A stretch of DNA of 64,000 nt from Nocardiopsis_B sediminis (GTDB lineage: Bacteria > Actinomycetota > Actinomycetes > Streptosporangiales > Streptosporangiaceae), in NCBI RefSeq assembly GCF_042650565.1, contig NZ_JBHSBH010000001.1, positions 72,487 to 136,486 of the forward strand. Reading direction: 5' to 3'. The notes below the pieces were generated by a model that saw nothing but the letters and a program-made list of their open reading frames with translations, was not told where the DNA came from and made no database searches. Each line of letters starts with the position of its first letter. Position 1 is the stretch's first letter. The position numbers and the translations under genes are program-made. Shown one piece after another: positions 1-7,604 of this stretch.

Positions 1-988
1 CCATCCGCTGCGCCAGGCGCCGGTTGGGCGTGGGGTACATGCTGCGCACGGGCGCGGTGCACCCCTCAACGAACTCCTTGACGTGCGCGGACTGCTCCCA
101 CGCCTCGTGGTCGATCGCGGTGATGCGCCCGTCGGACCCCGCGGCCAGCCGCAGCCGCTGAAGGGTCGGGGTGCGGTACCCGGCCAGGGCGAACATCTGC
201 CGCCGGGTCAGCGCGAGCTTCACCGGCCGGCCCGGGACCGCCCGGGCCGCCAGCACCGCGAGCACGACGTGGGCGTGCACCGTGCCCTTCGACCCGAACC
301 CGCCGCCCACGTGCGGCGCCATCACCCGCACCCGTTCCAGCGCCAGCCCGAACACCTGCGCCAGCGTCTCGCGCACCGTGTGCACCGACTGCGTGGACTC
401 GTACACCGTGAGCCCGTCGCCCTCCCACACGGCGACGGTGGTCAGCGGCTCCATGGGGCTGTTGTACTCCGGCGGCGTCGTGTAGGTCGCGTCCACGGTG
501 AACGGCGCCGCCGCGAAAGCGCCGTCCACGTCGCCGCGCACCTCGTCGCTGCCCGGGCCGGGGATGCGCAGCCCCGCGCTGCCGCCCCGCAGCTCCACCT
601 CGTGCGGCCACTGCTCATAGGCGACCTCGACCAGCCCGGCCGCCTGGCGCGCCGCCTCCGGGGTCTCGGCGACCACCGCGCCGATCAGCTGGCCGCGAAA
701 GGCGATCTCGTCGTCCTGCAACACGGCCAGCTCGCCATCGCCGACGTCGGCCACGGGCCCGGCGGTGTCCCCCGTGACCACCGCCAGGACGCCCTCGACG
801 GCCTCCGCGGCCCGGGTGTCGATGCCGGTGATGCGCCCGCGGGCGATCTCCGACAGCACCGGGCAGACGTGGGCGGGGTGCTCCACGGGCTGGTCGAAGG
901 CGTAGGTCGCGGCGCCGGTGACCTTCGCCCGCCCGTCCAGCCGCTCGATGCCCGCGCCCACGGCGCGGGTGTGCAAGAGCCCGATCAT
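1..988 (-). CDS. Molybdopterin-binding aldehyde oxidoreductase large subunit (PaoC/YagR-like), partial
   Basis: This is the N-terminal ~329 residues of a xanthine-dehydrogenase-family molybdenum subunit; the rest lies beyond the left edge. The start ATG (986-988) overlaps the stop of the upstream FAD subunit by four bases (ATGA), showing translational coupling. The opening region (GIERLDGRAKVTGAATYAFD) is the usual start of the a/b hammerhead domain. Further in, MAPHVGGGFGSKG is the conserved glycine-rich molybdopterin-contact motif of the family. The subunit would hold the Mo-cytosine-dinucleotide cofactor and oxidise aldehydes or related substrates with water, passing electrons to the Fe-S and FAD subunits. 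Gene order and the FAD subunit type point to a PaoABC/YagTSR enzyme rather than CO dehydrogenase or purine-using xanthine dehydrogenase, but the substrate cannot be read from this fragment. Confidence 0.85.
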   Translation of the reverse strand, partial: MIGLLHTRAVGAGIERLDGRAKVTGAATYAFDQPVEHPAHVCPVLSEIARGRITGIDTRAAEAVEGVLAVVTGDTAGPVADVGDGELAVLQDDEIAFRGQLIGAVVAETPEAARQAAGLVEVAYEQWPHEVELRGGSAGLRIPGPGSDEVRGDVDGAFAAAPFTVDATYTTPPEYNSPMEPLTTVAVWEGDGLTVYESTQSVHTVRETLAQVFGLALERVRVMAPHVGGGFGSKGTVHAHVVLAVLAARAVPGRPVKLALTRRQMFALAGYRTPTLQRLRLAAGSDGRITAIDHEAWEQSAHVKEFVEGCTAPVRSMYPTPNRRLAQRM

Positions 989-1974
989 GTCTCCCCCTCC
1001 GCGGCCAGGTCGCTCAGCAGCTCGGTGACCGTGTTGCACAGCATCGCCGGCTTGAACTCGTTGTCGTCCAGCGTGCGCGCCGAGGCCATCTCGATGTCGG
1101 CGGCCCGGCGGAACTCCGCCGCCGTCGCCGGCGCCCCCGCCAGCGCCTCCTCCGCGCGAAAGGCGCGCCACGGCTTGTGGGCGACCCCGCCCAGCGCCAG
1201 CTTGATCGCGCCCACGCGCCCGTCGTCGACGCGCAGCACCGCCGCCGCCGACACCAGCGCGAACGCGAACGACGCCCGGTCGCGCACCTTGCGGAAGCCC
1301 GACCGGGCGCCCGGGATCGGCTCGGGCAGCTCCACCGCTGTGATCAGCTCCCCGTGGCCCAGCACCGTGTCGCGCTCCGGCTCGGCACCGGGCAGCCGGT
1401 GCAGCTCCACCAGCGGGATCCACCGCTCACCCTCGGGCCCCAGCACGATCACCATCGCGTCCAGGGCCGCCAGCGCGACCGCCATGTCCGAGGGGTGGGT
1501 CGCCACGCACGACTCCGACGCGCCCAGGATCGCGTGGTAGCGGGTGTAGCCGCCGATGGCCGAGCACCCGGAGCCGGGGTCGCGCTTGTTGCAGGGGGTA
1601 CTGGTGTCCTGGTAGTAGACGCAGCGGGTGCGCTGCATCAGGTTGCCGGCGGTGGTCGCCAGGTTGCGCAGCTGCCCCGAGGCGCCCGCCAGGACCGCCT
1701 CGGCCAGCACCGGGTAGTCGGCGCGGATGCCGGGGTCGGCGGCCAGGTCGCTGTTGCGGACGGTCGCGCCGATGCGCACGCCGCCCCGGGGCAGCGGCTG
1801 GATGCGGTCCAGCGGCAGCCCGCTGACATCGACCAGCAGCTCGGGGGCTGCCACGCCGAGCTTCATGCGGTCGACGAGGTTGGTCCCGCCGCCCAGGAAC
1901 TCGGCCCCGGGCTGGGCGGCGACGGCGGCCACGGCGCCGGTCACGTCGGCGGCGCGCCGGTAGTCGAACGGCAT
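985..1974 (-). CDS. FAD-binding subunit of PaoABC-type aldehyde oxidoreductase
   Basis: A 329-residue CO-dehydrogenase flavoprotein-type subunit. FAD motifs include AEFLGGGTNLVDRMKLG near residue 25-40 and ATTAGNLMQRTRC. Directly after this comes an insertion rich in cysteines (TRCVYYQDTSTPCNKRDPGSGC, then SESCVATHPSD). This insertion characterises the YagS/PaoB branch, where it binds an extra [4Fe-4S] cluster; ordinary XdhB/CoxM proteins lack it. The start ATG shares a base with the stop of the 2Fe-2S subunit (TGATG), and the stop overlaps the start of the large subunit. The three genes are therefore one coupled operon running S-M-L. It likely relays electrons from the Fe-S subunit to an external acceptor. 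Confidence 0.9.
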   Translation of the reverse strand: MPFDYRRAADVTGAVAAVAAQPGAEFLGGGTNLVDRMKLGVAAPELLVDVSGLPLDRIQPLPRGGVRIGATVRNSDLAADPGIRADYPVLAEAVLAGASGQLRNLATTAGNLMQRTRCVYYQDTSTPCNKRDPGSGCSAIGGYTRYHAILGASESCVATHPSDMAVALAALDAMVIVLGPEGERWIPLVELHRLPGAEPERDTVLGHGELITAVELPEPIPGARSGFRKVRDRASFAFALVSAAAVLRVDDGRVGAIKLALGGVAHKPWRAFRAEEALAGAPATAAEFRRAADIEMASARTLDDNEFKPAMLCNTVTELLSDLAAEGET

Positions 1975-2541
1975 CACTTCGCCACCTGCGCGATCGCGTC
2001 GACGATGTTGGTGTAGGCGGCGCACCGGCACAGGTTGCCGCTCATGCGCTCGCGGATCTCGGCGCGGCCGGGCTCGACGGGCCCGGTGAGGTCGGCGGTG
2101 GCGTGGCTGGGCCAGCCCTGCTCCAGTTCGTCGAGCATGCCCACGGCCGAGCAGATCTGGCCCGGGGTGCAGAACCCGCACTGGAAGCCGTCGTGGTCCA
2201 GGAACGCCTGCTGGACGGGGTGCAGGCGGTCGCCGTCGGCCAGCCCGGCGGCGGTGGTGACCTCCGCGCCGTCGTGGGAGACGGCGAAAGTGAGGCAGCT
2301 GACGACCCGGCGGCCCTCCAGCAGCACCGTGCACGACCCGCACTGGCCGTGGTCGCAACCCTTCTTGGTACCGGTCAGCGCGAGCTGTTCACGCAGGAGG
2401 TCGAGCAGGNNNNNNNNNNNNNNNNNNNNNNNNNNNNNNNNNNNNNNNNNNNNNNNNNNNNNNNNNNNNNNGCGTGGTGCGCGTGTCCACGCGCACCGGG
2501 CGGTCCTCGCCGTCCACCCGCAGCGTGATGTCGACCTCCAT
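1974..2541 (-). CDS. [2Fe-2S] subunit of PaoABC-type aldehyde oxidoreductase, interrupted by assembly gap
   Basis: The C-terminal part reads cleanly and carries both [2Fe-2S] sites of the family: a plant-ferredoxin type site (KKGCDHGQCGSCTVL, with a fourth Cys in VVSCL) and the helical-domain site (FQCGFCTPGQ ... GNLCRCAAYTN). The N-terminal residues (MEVDITLRVDGEDRPVRVDT) sit on the other side of the N stretch and in a different frame. This is expected if the gap has been given an arbitrary length. The ATG at 2541 has GAGG close upstream; an earlier ATG at 2571 has no visible ribosome site. No Tat signal is visible, unlike the periplasmic E. coli PaoA, so the enzyme is probably cytoplasmic. 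First gene of the operon. Confidence 0.85.
2410..2471. other. Assembly gap (62 Ns)
   Basis: Unresolved bases inside the [2Fe-2S] subunit gene. The coding frames on the two sides differ by one, so the stated gap size is not the true length. Confidence 0.99.
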
Positions 2542-2591
2542 CGCCTCGCACCCCCCGGCACCCGCAGTCATGGTCGGGGCGGTCCACTGAC

Positions 2592-2624
2592 CCCGCGCCG
2601 CGCGGCTAAACCCCGCGGCGCGGG
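2592..2624 (-). terminator. GC-rich hairpin downstream of the 2669-3127 gene
   Basis: Perfect 11-bp stem (2592-2602 with 2614-2624) and an 11-base loop, placed between the end of the small helical protein gene and the start of the Mo-oxidoreductase operon on the same strand. There is no U-tract, as is usual in actinobacteria. Confidence 0.5.
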
Positions 2625-2668
2625 CGCTGCGGCCGCCTGCCGGCGGGCGCGGGCGGCCCGGGCGGCGG

Positions 2669-3127
2669 TCACCCGGTGGCGACCACCGCGGCTCCGGCGA
2701 CCTCCCGGATCCGGGAGCGCAGCCAGGCGACCTGCCCGGAGGTCTCGGCGTGGCACCGGGCCACCACCTCGGCCAGTTCGGCGTCGCCCGCCGACTGGGC
2801 GGCGCGGTCGGCGATGGTCCAGGAGATCTCGCAGTCGGCGGCGAGCAGGTAGAGGGCGTGCAGGTCGCGCAGCAGCCCGATCCGGCCGCCCTGGGGGCCG
2901 GCGAAGGGCGCCACCCCGGCGTGCTCCACGTCCTCGGCGGCGGAGCGCAGGTGCCGGCGGGCGAAGGCGTCGAGGCTGCGGACGTGGTCGTCGCACTCGC
3001 GCGCCATGCGCGCGCAGGTGTGGGCGAGCCCGGAATCGTCGACGTGGTGGCGGCCCACCGCCACCAGCGCCTTGCCCAGCCCCGTCTCCGTCCGCGACAG
3101 CACCGTCAGATAGTGGTCGAGGTACAC
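2669..3127 (-). CDS. Hypothetical helical-bundle protein, possibly ferritin-like
   Basis: 152 residues, almost entirely predicted helix, with no signal peptide or membrane segment. Acidic and histidine residues recur along four helical stretches (starting MYLDHYLTVL; HHVDDSGLAHTCARMAREC; DLHALYLLAADCEISWTIAD; ARCHAETSGQVAWL). This is reminiscent of ferritin-like or bacterioferritin-associated bundles, but no canonical ExxH pair can be assigned with certainty. It lies upstream of the molybdenum oxidoreductase operon on the same strand and is separated from it by a hairpin, so co-transcription is uncertain. The GTG start at 3127 is the only plausible one seen. Function is not recognised. Confidence 0.6.
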   Translation of the reverse strand: MYLDHYLTVLSRTETGLGKALVAVGRHHVDDSGLAHTCARMARECDDHVRSLDAFARRHLRSAAEDVEHAGVAPFAGPQGGRIGLLRDLHALYLLAADCEISWTIADRAAQSAGDAELAEVVARCHAETSGQVAWLRSRIREVAGAAVVATG

Positions 3128-3213
3128 CGCTCACCCTCCCCCGGGCACGGCCTGCGCGGCCCCCGGCACGTCCATGCCGCACCTCTGCCCGGTGCGCGGG
3201 GGTCCATGCGCGC

Positions 3214-3244
3214 CCGGCCGCCCCCGCACAGCGGGGGCGGCCGG
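3214..3244 (-). terminator. Strong hairpin after the ALDH7 gene
   Basis: Perfect 14-bp stem (CCGGCCGCCCCCGC with its complement) and a 3-base loop. It lies just past the stop of the aldehyde dehydrogenase on the minus strand and before the next minus-strand gene. Confidence 0.6.
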
Positions 3245-3267
3245 CGCTCAGGCGGGCGTCGCGGGTG

Positions 3268-4803
3268 CTAGAGGAAGTTGACGCCCTGGGCCAAGGGCAG
3301 CTCGCCGGAGTGGTTGACCGTGTTGGTGGCGCGGCGCATGTAGGCGCGCCAGGCGTCCGAGCCCGACTCCCGGCCGCCCCCGGTCTCCTTCTCCCCGCCG
3401 AAGGCGCCGCCGATCTCCGCGCCCGAGGTGCCGATGTTGACGTTGACGATGCCGCAGTCGGCGCCCTCGGCCGCCAGGAACCGCTCGGCCTCGCGCTGGT
3501 CCTGGGTGAACACCGAGCCCGACAGCCCCTGCGGCACCGCGTTGTGCAGCGCCACCGCCTCCTCGAAGTCCCGGTAGGTCAGCACGTAGAGGATCGGCGC
3601 GAAGGTCTCGGTGCGCACGATCTCGGTCTGGGCGGGCATGCGCACCACCGCCGGCTCGACGTAGTAGGCGTCGGGGGCGTCCTTCTCCAGGCACCGGGCG
3701 CCGCCGGTGAGCACGGTGCCGCCGTCGGCGGTCGCCTGATCCAGGGCCGCGCGCATGGCCTCGTGGGCGCCCGCGCCGATCAGCGGGCCCACCAGGGTCG
3801 CGTCGTCGAAAGGGTCCCCGATGCGCTCGGCCAGGCGCCCGTAGGCGTCCACGACCCGGCCCAGGAACGCCTCGGCGACGTCCTCGTGGACGATCAGCCG
3901 CCGCTGGGTGGTGCACCGCTGCCCGGCCGTGCCCGCCGCCCCGAAGACCACCCCGCGCGTGGCGAGGTCGAGGTCGGCCGAGGGCGCCACAACGGCGGCG
4001 TTGTTGCCGCCCAGTTCCAGCAGGCACTTGCCGAACCGGGCCGCCACCCGCGGGGCGACCTCCCGCCCCATGCGCACCGACCCGGTGGCGCTGACCAGCG
4101 CCACCCGCGGATCGTCGACCAGCGCCCCGCCGGTCTCGCGCCCGCCCGGCACCAGCCGGTGGACGTCGGCCGGGGCCCCGGTGTCGGCGGCGGCCCGCGC
4201 CAGCAGCGCGTGGCAGGCCAGGGCGGTCATCGGGGTCGCCTCCGACGGCTTCCACACCACCGTGTCGCCGCACACCAGCGCGACCGCGGTGTTCCACGCC
4301 CACACCGCCACCGGGAAGTTGAACGCGGTGACGACGCCGACCACGCCCAGGGGGTGCCAGGTCTCCATCAGCCGGTGCCCCGGGCGCTCCGAGGGCATGG
4401 TCCGCCCGTAGAGCTGGCGCGAGAGCCCCACCGCGAAGTCGCAGACGTCGATCATCTCCTGCACCTCGCCCAGCGCCTCGGAGCGGATCTTGCCCGCCTC
4501 GATGGTCACCAGGTCGGCAAGGTCGCTCTTGTGCTCGCGCAGGAGCTCGCCGAGCCGGCGCACCAGCTCCCCCCGCTGCGGCGCGGGCGTGCCCCGCCAG
4601 GAGTCGCGGAAGGCGGCGTGAGCCGCGCCGACGGCGGCGCCGACCCCCTCCGGATCGGTCGCGGGGACCCCGAACAGCACCCCGCCGGTCAAGGGGGTGC
4701 GGCCCGGCAGCCCGGACGCGTCGTCTACCGGCTCGGCGCCACAACGGGCGAGCGCGGCGCCGGCGCGCTCGCGCAACTGGTCGGTGGTGGGGAGGATTAT
4801 CAT
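3268..4803 (-). CDS. amaB: ALDH7-family semialdehyde dehydrogenase (probable L-aminoadipate-semialdehyde dehydrogenase)
   Basis: A 511-residue NAD-dependent aldehyde dehydrogenase. The ALDH7/antiquitin hallmark near the C terminus is intact (FGGEKETGGGRESGSDAW, followed by a run matching family 7 YMRR-type ends). The catalytic Glu lies in LELGGNNAAVV and the nucleophile Cys in GTAGQRCTTQRR. Family members oxidise L-2-aminoadipate semialdehyde/piperideine-6-carboxylate in lysine breakdown. In actinomycetes such genes often sit by a lysine 6-aminotransferase, which is absent here. ATG 4803 is chosen because GAGGAG lies eight bases upstream; longer readings into the upstream region lack this. 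It is a single gene ending in a strong hairpin. The exact substrate is inferred from family membership only. Confidence 0.85.
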   Translation of the reverse strand: MIILPTTDQLRERAGAALARCGAEPVDDASGLPGRTPLTGGVLFGVPATDPEGVGAAVGAAHAAFRDSWRGTPAPQRGELVRRLGELLREHKSDLADLVTIEAGKIRSEALGEVQEMIDVCDFAVGLSRQLYGRTMPSERPGHRLMETWHPLGVVGVVTAFNFPVAVWAWNTAVALVCGDTVVWKPSEATPMTALACHALLARAAADTGAPADVHRLVPGGRETGGALVDDPRVALVSATGSVRMGREVAPRVAARFGKCLLELGGNNAAVVAPSADLDLATRGVVFGAAGTAGQRCTTQRRLIVHEDVAEAFLGRVVDAYGRLAERIGDPFDDATLVGPLIGAGAHEAMRAALDQATADGGTVLTGGARCLEKDAPDAYYVEPAVVRMPAQTEIVRTETFAPILYVLTYRDFEEAVALHNAVPQGLSGSVFTQDQREAERFLAAEGADCGIVNVNIGTSGAEIGGAFGGEKETGGGRESGSDAWRAYMRRATNTVNHSGELPLAQGVNFL

Positions 4804-5258
4804 GCGCGGTCTCTCCTCGTCGAGAGGTGCAGGGCGGGCAGGGATCTCGTTCCCAGCGCCACCACCGCCTAACCGCCGCCCCCGGCGGGGCGCGCCGCCC
4901 GGGGCCGTCACGCGCGAACGGTAAACTCCGGCTCGGTCCCGACCGGCCGCGCCCGCTCGGACCGCTCTCCCCCGGCCCTGACCGGGTCCCGCTCCCCCGG
5001 CCCGCCGCCGGCGCGAGCGGGCACCGCGCCCACGCGGCGCCCCGGTGCCGGCACGCCTCCGGCCCCCGAACGATCACGATGGAAGGACGGTGACGCCGCA
5101 CCCGCGTTCCCACCCCCGACGCCCCCGCCCCCGCGGCGGCACGGAGCACGGTTCACGACCCCACGTGACCCCGGCACCAGCAGACGCAGAGACTGTCGGC
5201 CAAGGATGCGCATCCTCCCCCTCGGCTCGCCCCAGGGGGCCTGCACTCAAGGATCCCA
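4804..5258. other. 455-bp divergent intergenic region
   Basis: This region separates the minus-strand ALDH7 gene from the plus-strand peptidase-like gene, so it must hold both promoters. It contains imperfect GC-rich hairpins near 4870-4905 and one clean 14-bp palindrome at 5203-5216. Open frames across it look like GC-rich noise (Arg/Pro/Gly-rich, no ribosome sites), and no gene is called. Confidence 0.6.
5203..5216. promoter_or_regulatory. 14-bp perfect palindrome upstream of the peptidase-like gene
   Basis: AGGATGCGCATCCT is perfectly self-complementary and ends 42 bp before the start codon at 5259. This is a position suited to an operator or a short leader hairpin. The binding protein is unknown. 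Confidence 0.35.
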
Positions 5259-6422
5259 ATGAACGCCACCGCCACCACCGCCGAGGAAGACCGAGCCGAT
5301 CTGGAGGCGCCCCAGGCGATCCTGCGCGGCTCCGGGTTCGCCGCGGCGGCACCCCTGTTCGCCGCCGACCTCGACGCGGCCACCGACCTCCACGACGCCG
5401 GCCAGGTCGTCGCCGCCCACGGGCGGCGCCTGTGGACCGAGGCCGTCCGGCACAACGGCGAGATCGCCGACGACCGCCCGCTGTACTGGGCCCGCCTGAC
5501 CCTGGGCGCGCGGCTGCGCACCTGGGCTCCCCCGTTCACCGTCACCGCCGCCGACCGCGCCGCGCTCTCGAGCCGGCTCGAACTCGCCTCCCGCGGCCAC
5601 GACGACCTCGTGTTCCCGCCCGACGAGCGCATCCTGCGCGTCGTCGTGACCGGCTTCGACCCCTTCCTGCTGGACGACGACGTGCGCCGCTCCAACCCCT
5701 CCGGGGTTGGAGCGCTCACCCTGCACGACGCCACCTTCCAGGTCGGCGACCGCACCGCGGTCGTGCGCACCGCCGTCTTCCCGGTGCGCTGGCGCGACTT
5801 CACCGGCGGCATGGTCGAACGCACCCTCCACCCGCACTATGCGCCCGCGGTGGGGGCGATGGCCGCCGACGCGGTCATCACCGTCAGCCAGGGCGGCGAG
5901 GGCCGTTTCGACCTGGAGGCCCACAATGGCGCATGGCGCGGCCCGCGCGCCGACAATGAGCGCCTGACCGCCCCGGGCCCCGTGCCCCCCGCGGACGGCT
6001 TCCCCGCCCCTGAGCCGCTGCCGCAGTGGACCGCCTCCACCCTCCCCCGCCAGGCGATCATCGAGCGCGCCGCGGGGCGCTTCCCCATCCACGACAACAC
6101 CGAGGTCACCGAGGTCCCGGCGGGCGCGGAGGAGCCCGTCGTGCGCCCCGATGGCCCCACGCCCGGCTCGCGGGCACGGGCGGGTGGCGGCGGGGACTAC
6201 CTCTCCAACGAGATCGCCTACCGCAACACCCTGCTGCGCGACGCCACCGAGCGCGCCATCCCCGCGGGCCACGTCCACACCCCCGTGCTGGACCTGGGCG
6301 CGGACGACCCCGCCGAGCTCACCGACCCCGCGTTCGAGCGCGACCGCGCCGACATCGTCGCCCAGCTCCGCGAGATCGTCGCGGCGAGCCTCTGCGGCAC
6401 CGCCGAGGGCACCACCCCCTGA
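5259..6422 (+). CDS. Pyroglutamyl-peptidase (C15)-like protein lacking the catalytic cysteine
   Basis: 387 residues. From about residue 127 it follows the peptidase C15 pattern. VVVTGFDPFLLDDDVRRSNPSG matches the family opening (TGFxPF...NPS). GEGRFDLEAHN (E220) matches the catalytic-Glu segment, and GHVHTP (H340) matches the catalytic-His segment. The nucleophile position, normally GTxVCN, reads GDYLSN here, with Ser316 in place of Cys. The only Cys in the protein is near its C terminus. An extra ~120-residue N-terminal domain and an insertion between Glu and Ser make it much longer than the usual ~200 residues. AAGGA lies six bases before the ATG. It could be a serine variant, a binding protein or an inactive homologue. 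Confidence 0.65.
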   Translation: MNATATTAEEDRADLEAPQAILRGSGFAAAAPLFAADLDAATDLHDAGQVVAAHGRRLWTEAVRHNGEIADDRPLYWARLTLGARLRTWAPPFTVTAADRAALSSRLELASRGHDDLVFPPDERILRVVVTGFDPFLLDDDVRRSNPSGVGALTLHDATFQVGDRTAVVRTAVFPVRWRDFTGGMVERTLHPHYAPAVGAMAADAVITVSQGGEGRFDLEAHNGAWRGPRADNERLTAPGPVPPADGFPAPEPLPQWTASTLPRQAIIERAAGRFPIHDNTEVTEVPAGAEEPVVRPDGPTPGSRARAGGGGDYLSNEIAYRNTLLRDATERAIPAGHVHTPVLDLGADDPAELTDPAFERDRADIVAQLREIVAASLCGTAEGTTP

Positions 6423-6427
6423 TAGCG

Positions 6428-6460
6428 GCGGGGGCCACCGCCCGCTCCGCGGGCCCCCGC
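6428..6460 (+). terminator. Hairpin after the C15-like gene
   Basis: Nine-bp GC stem (6428-6436 with 6452-6460), 15-base loop, followed by a pyrimidine-rich CCTTCTCCCC tract, starting a few bases after the stop codon. Confidence 0.5.
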
Positions 6461-6557
6461 CCTTCTCCCCCAGGTCGCCCCCGGCGAAACACCTGGTCCA
6501 AGACGTCTTAACACTGGTGGCCTGGTGGGTTCGCGCCGCCACGGATAGTCTCGGTCC

Positions 6558-6827
6558 ATGCCCGACAACCCTCACCCCGTTGACGCGTCCTCCCTCAGAG
6601 ACGAGCAGCGCCGTGCCGACGCCGAACACGCCGCTCTGGTCTCGAAGATCATCCGAGCGCTGCGCCGCCGGGAGGCCGTGGAGATCCCCGCCCAGGTCGA
6701 GGCCGACAAGATCCGCAGGGCCGCCCGCGCCGCGGGGTCCCAGCTCGGCCGCCGGGTCTCGGCGCGGCGGACCAATGAAGGCGCGATCGTCATCATGAAC
6801 GCCGACCATTCCGGTCCGGGGCGCTGA
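6558..6827 (+). CDS. Small basic hypothetical protein
   Basis: 89 residues, rich in Arg and Ala, with a long predicted helix (ALVSKIIRALRRREAVEIPAQVEADKIRRAARAAGSQLGRRV). No signal peptide, membrane segment or known motif is visible. The charge pattern would allow nucleic-acid binding, but there is no direct support. It is flanked on both sides by terminator-like hairpins and so is probably transcribed alone. Confidence 0.55.
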   Translation: MPDNPHPVDASSLRDEQRRADAEHAALVSKIIRALRRREAVEIPAQVEADKIRRAARAAGSQLGRRVSARRTNEGAIVIMNADHSGPGR

Positions 6828-6855
6828 TCCCCGGGGCGTGCCGCCCCATGCGCAA

Positions 6856-6879
6856 CGCCCCGGCCCGAGGGCCGGGGCG
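6856..6879. terminator. Bidirectional hairpin between convergent small genes
   Basis: Eleven-bp perfect stem (CGCCCCGGCCC with its complement) and a 2-base loop, between a plus-strand gene ending at 6827 and a minus-strand gene ending at 6928. Confidence 0.6.
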
Positions 6880-6927
6880 CAGGTGCCGTGCTGCCGCGTG
6901 CCGGCCGGGCCGGCGGGGGTCGCGGCG

Positions 6928-7320
6928 CTAGTAGCTCGTGGCGAGGGAGCCGAAGAGCGCGAACCCGTAGATGGCGATGTAGATGACGCCCGCCACGGCG
7001 CCGACACCGAAGAGGATCCACGAGATCAGCGTGCAGGTGCGCGCGGCCGAGGGGTTGCTGCTGGCGATGCTGAGGCCGATGATCGCCAGGATCAGGCCCG
7101 GAAGGGTCGCGACCCAGCACAGGCACAGCCCGATGACGTTGGCGATCAGGGCGCCGATGGCGCTGCCCTGGCTGGCGGGCGGCTCCTGGGGCCCGAGCGG
7201 GGGCGGTGGGGGTGGTGGCGGCGGCGGTCCGTAGCCGCCACCGGGCGGCGGCGGGGGTGGGGTAGGCCCTCCCCAGCCTCCTGCCCCGTAGGGAGGCTGA
7301 CCCCCGGTACCGTAGCTCAT
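6928..7320 (-). CDS. Proline/glycine-rich small membrane protein
   Basis: 130 residues. The first ~55 are a disordered Pro/Gly/Tyr-rich tail with runs of 6 and about 10 prolines. Two hydrophobic segments follow (SAIGALIANVIGLCLCWVATL through LILAIIGL, then LISWILFGVGAVAGVIYIAIYGFALFG). This layout is typical of actinobacterial DUF4190-like membrane proteins with a cytoplasmic Pro-rich N terminus. The function of that group is unknown. It is a single gene ending at a shared bidirectional hairpin. Confidence 0.7.
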   Translation of the reverse strand: MSYGTGGQPPYGAGGWGGPTPPPPPPGGGYGPPPPPPPPPPLGPQEPPASQGSAIGALIANVIGLCLCWVATLPGLILAIIGLSIASSNPSAARTCTLISWILFGVGAVAGVIYIAIYGFALFGSLATSY

Positions 7321-7604
7321 TCTGCTCCCTCTTTCGGGGTTGCGGTGGTGATGCCAATGATGGTCTCAAATGTGCGAGTCCGCGCGCGGCGGTAAGCCGG
7401 TCGAACGGGAGTTCTGTTACCGATTCGAGCGCAAGGGTTCGTTGCCGTCGGGTGACGCTGTGGCGTTTGCGGAGGTCAGGCATGGCCAGATAGGGAGATT
7501 CGACGCCAGTGCACGCCTTGATGACGTAGATCCCCTTTGCCCGATTGGCCGCCATCGGCCGTTTCCACCGGCCCCGCTCCGCCGCCATCGGCTACGCTCG
7601 GCGC

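Noticed and set aside
3268..4803. Assignment as a succinate-semialdehyde or betaine-aldehyde dehydrogenase
   Set aside because: The C-terminal GGEKETGGGRESGSDAW motif is specific to ALDH family 7.
2035..4872. Very long plus-strand open frame (945 codons) opposite the ALDH7 gene
   Set aside because: It is a GC-rich antisense shadow of confirmed minus-strand genes, with Arg/Pro/Ala-rich composition and Ns inside, and no domain.
5045..5959. Plus-strand frame overlapping the C15-like gene
   Set aside because: Arg/Pro-rich shadow in another frame; the 5259 frame has the ribosome site and recognisable family motifs.
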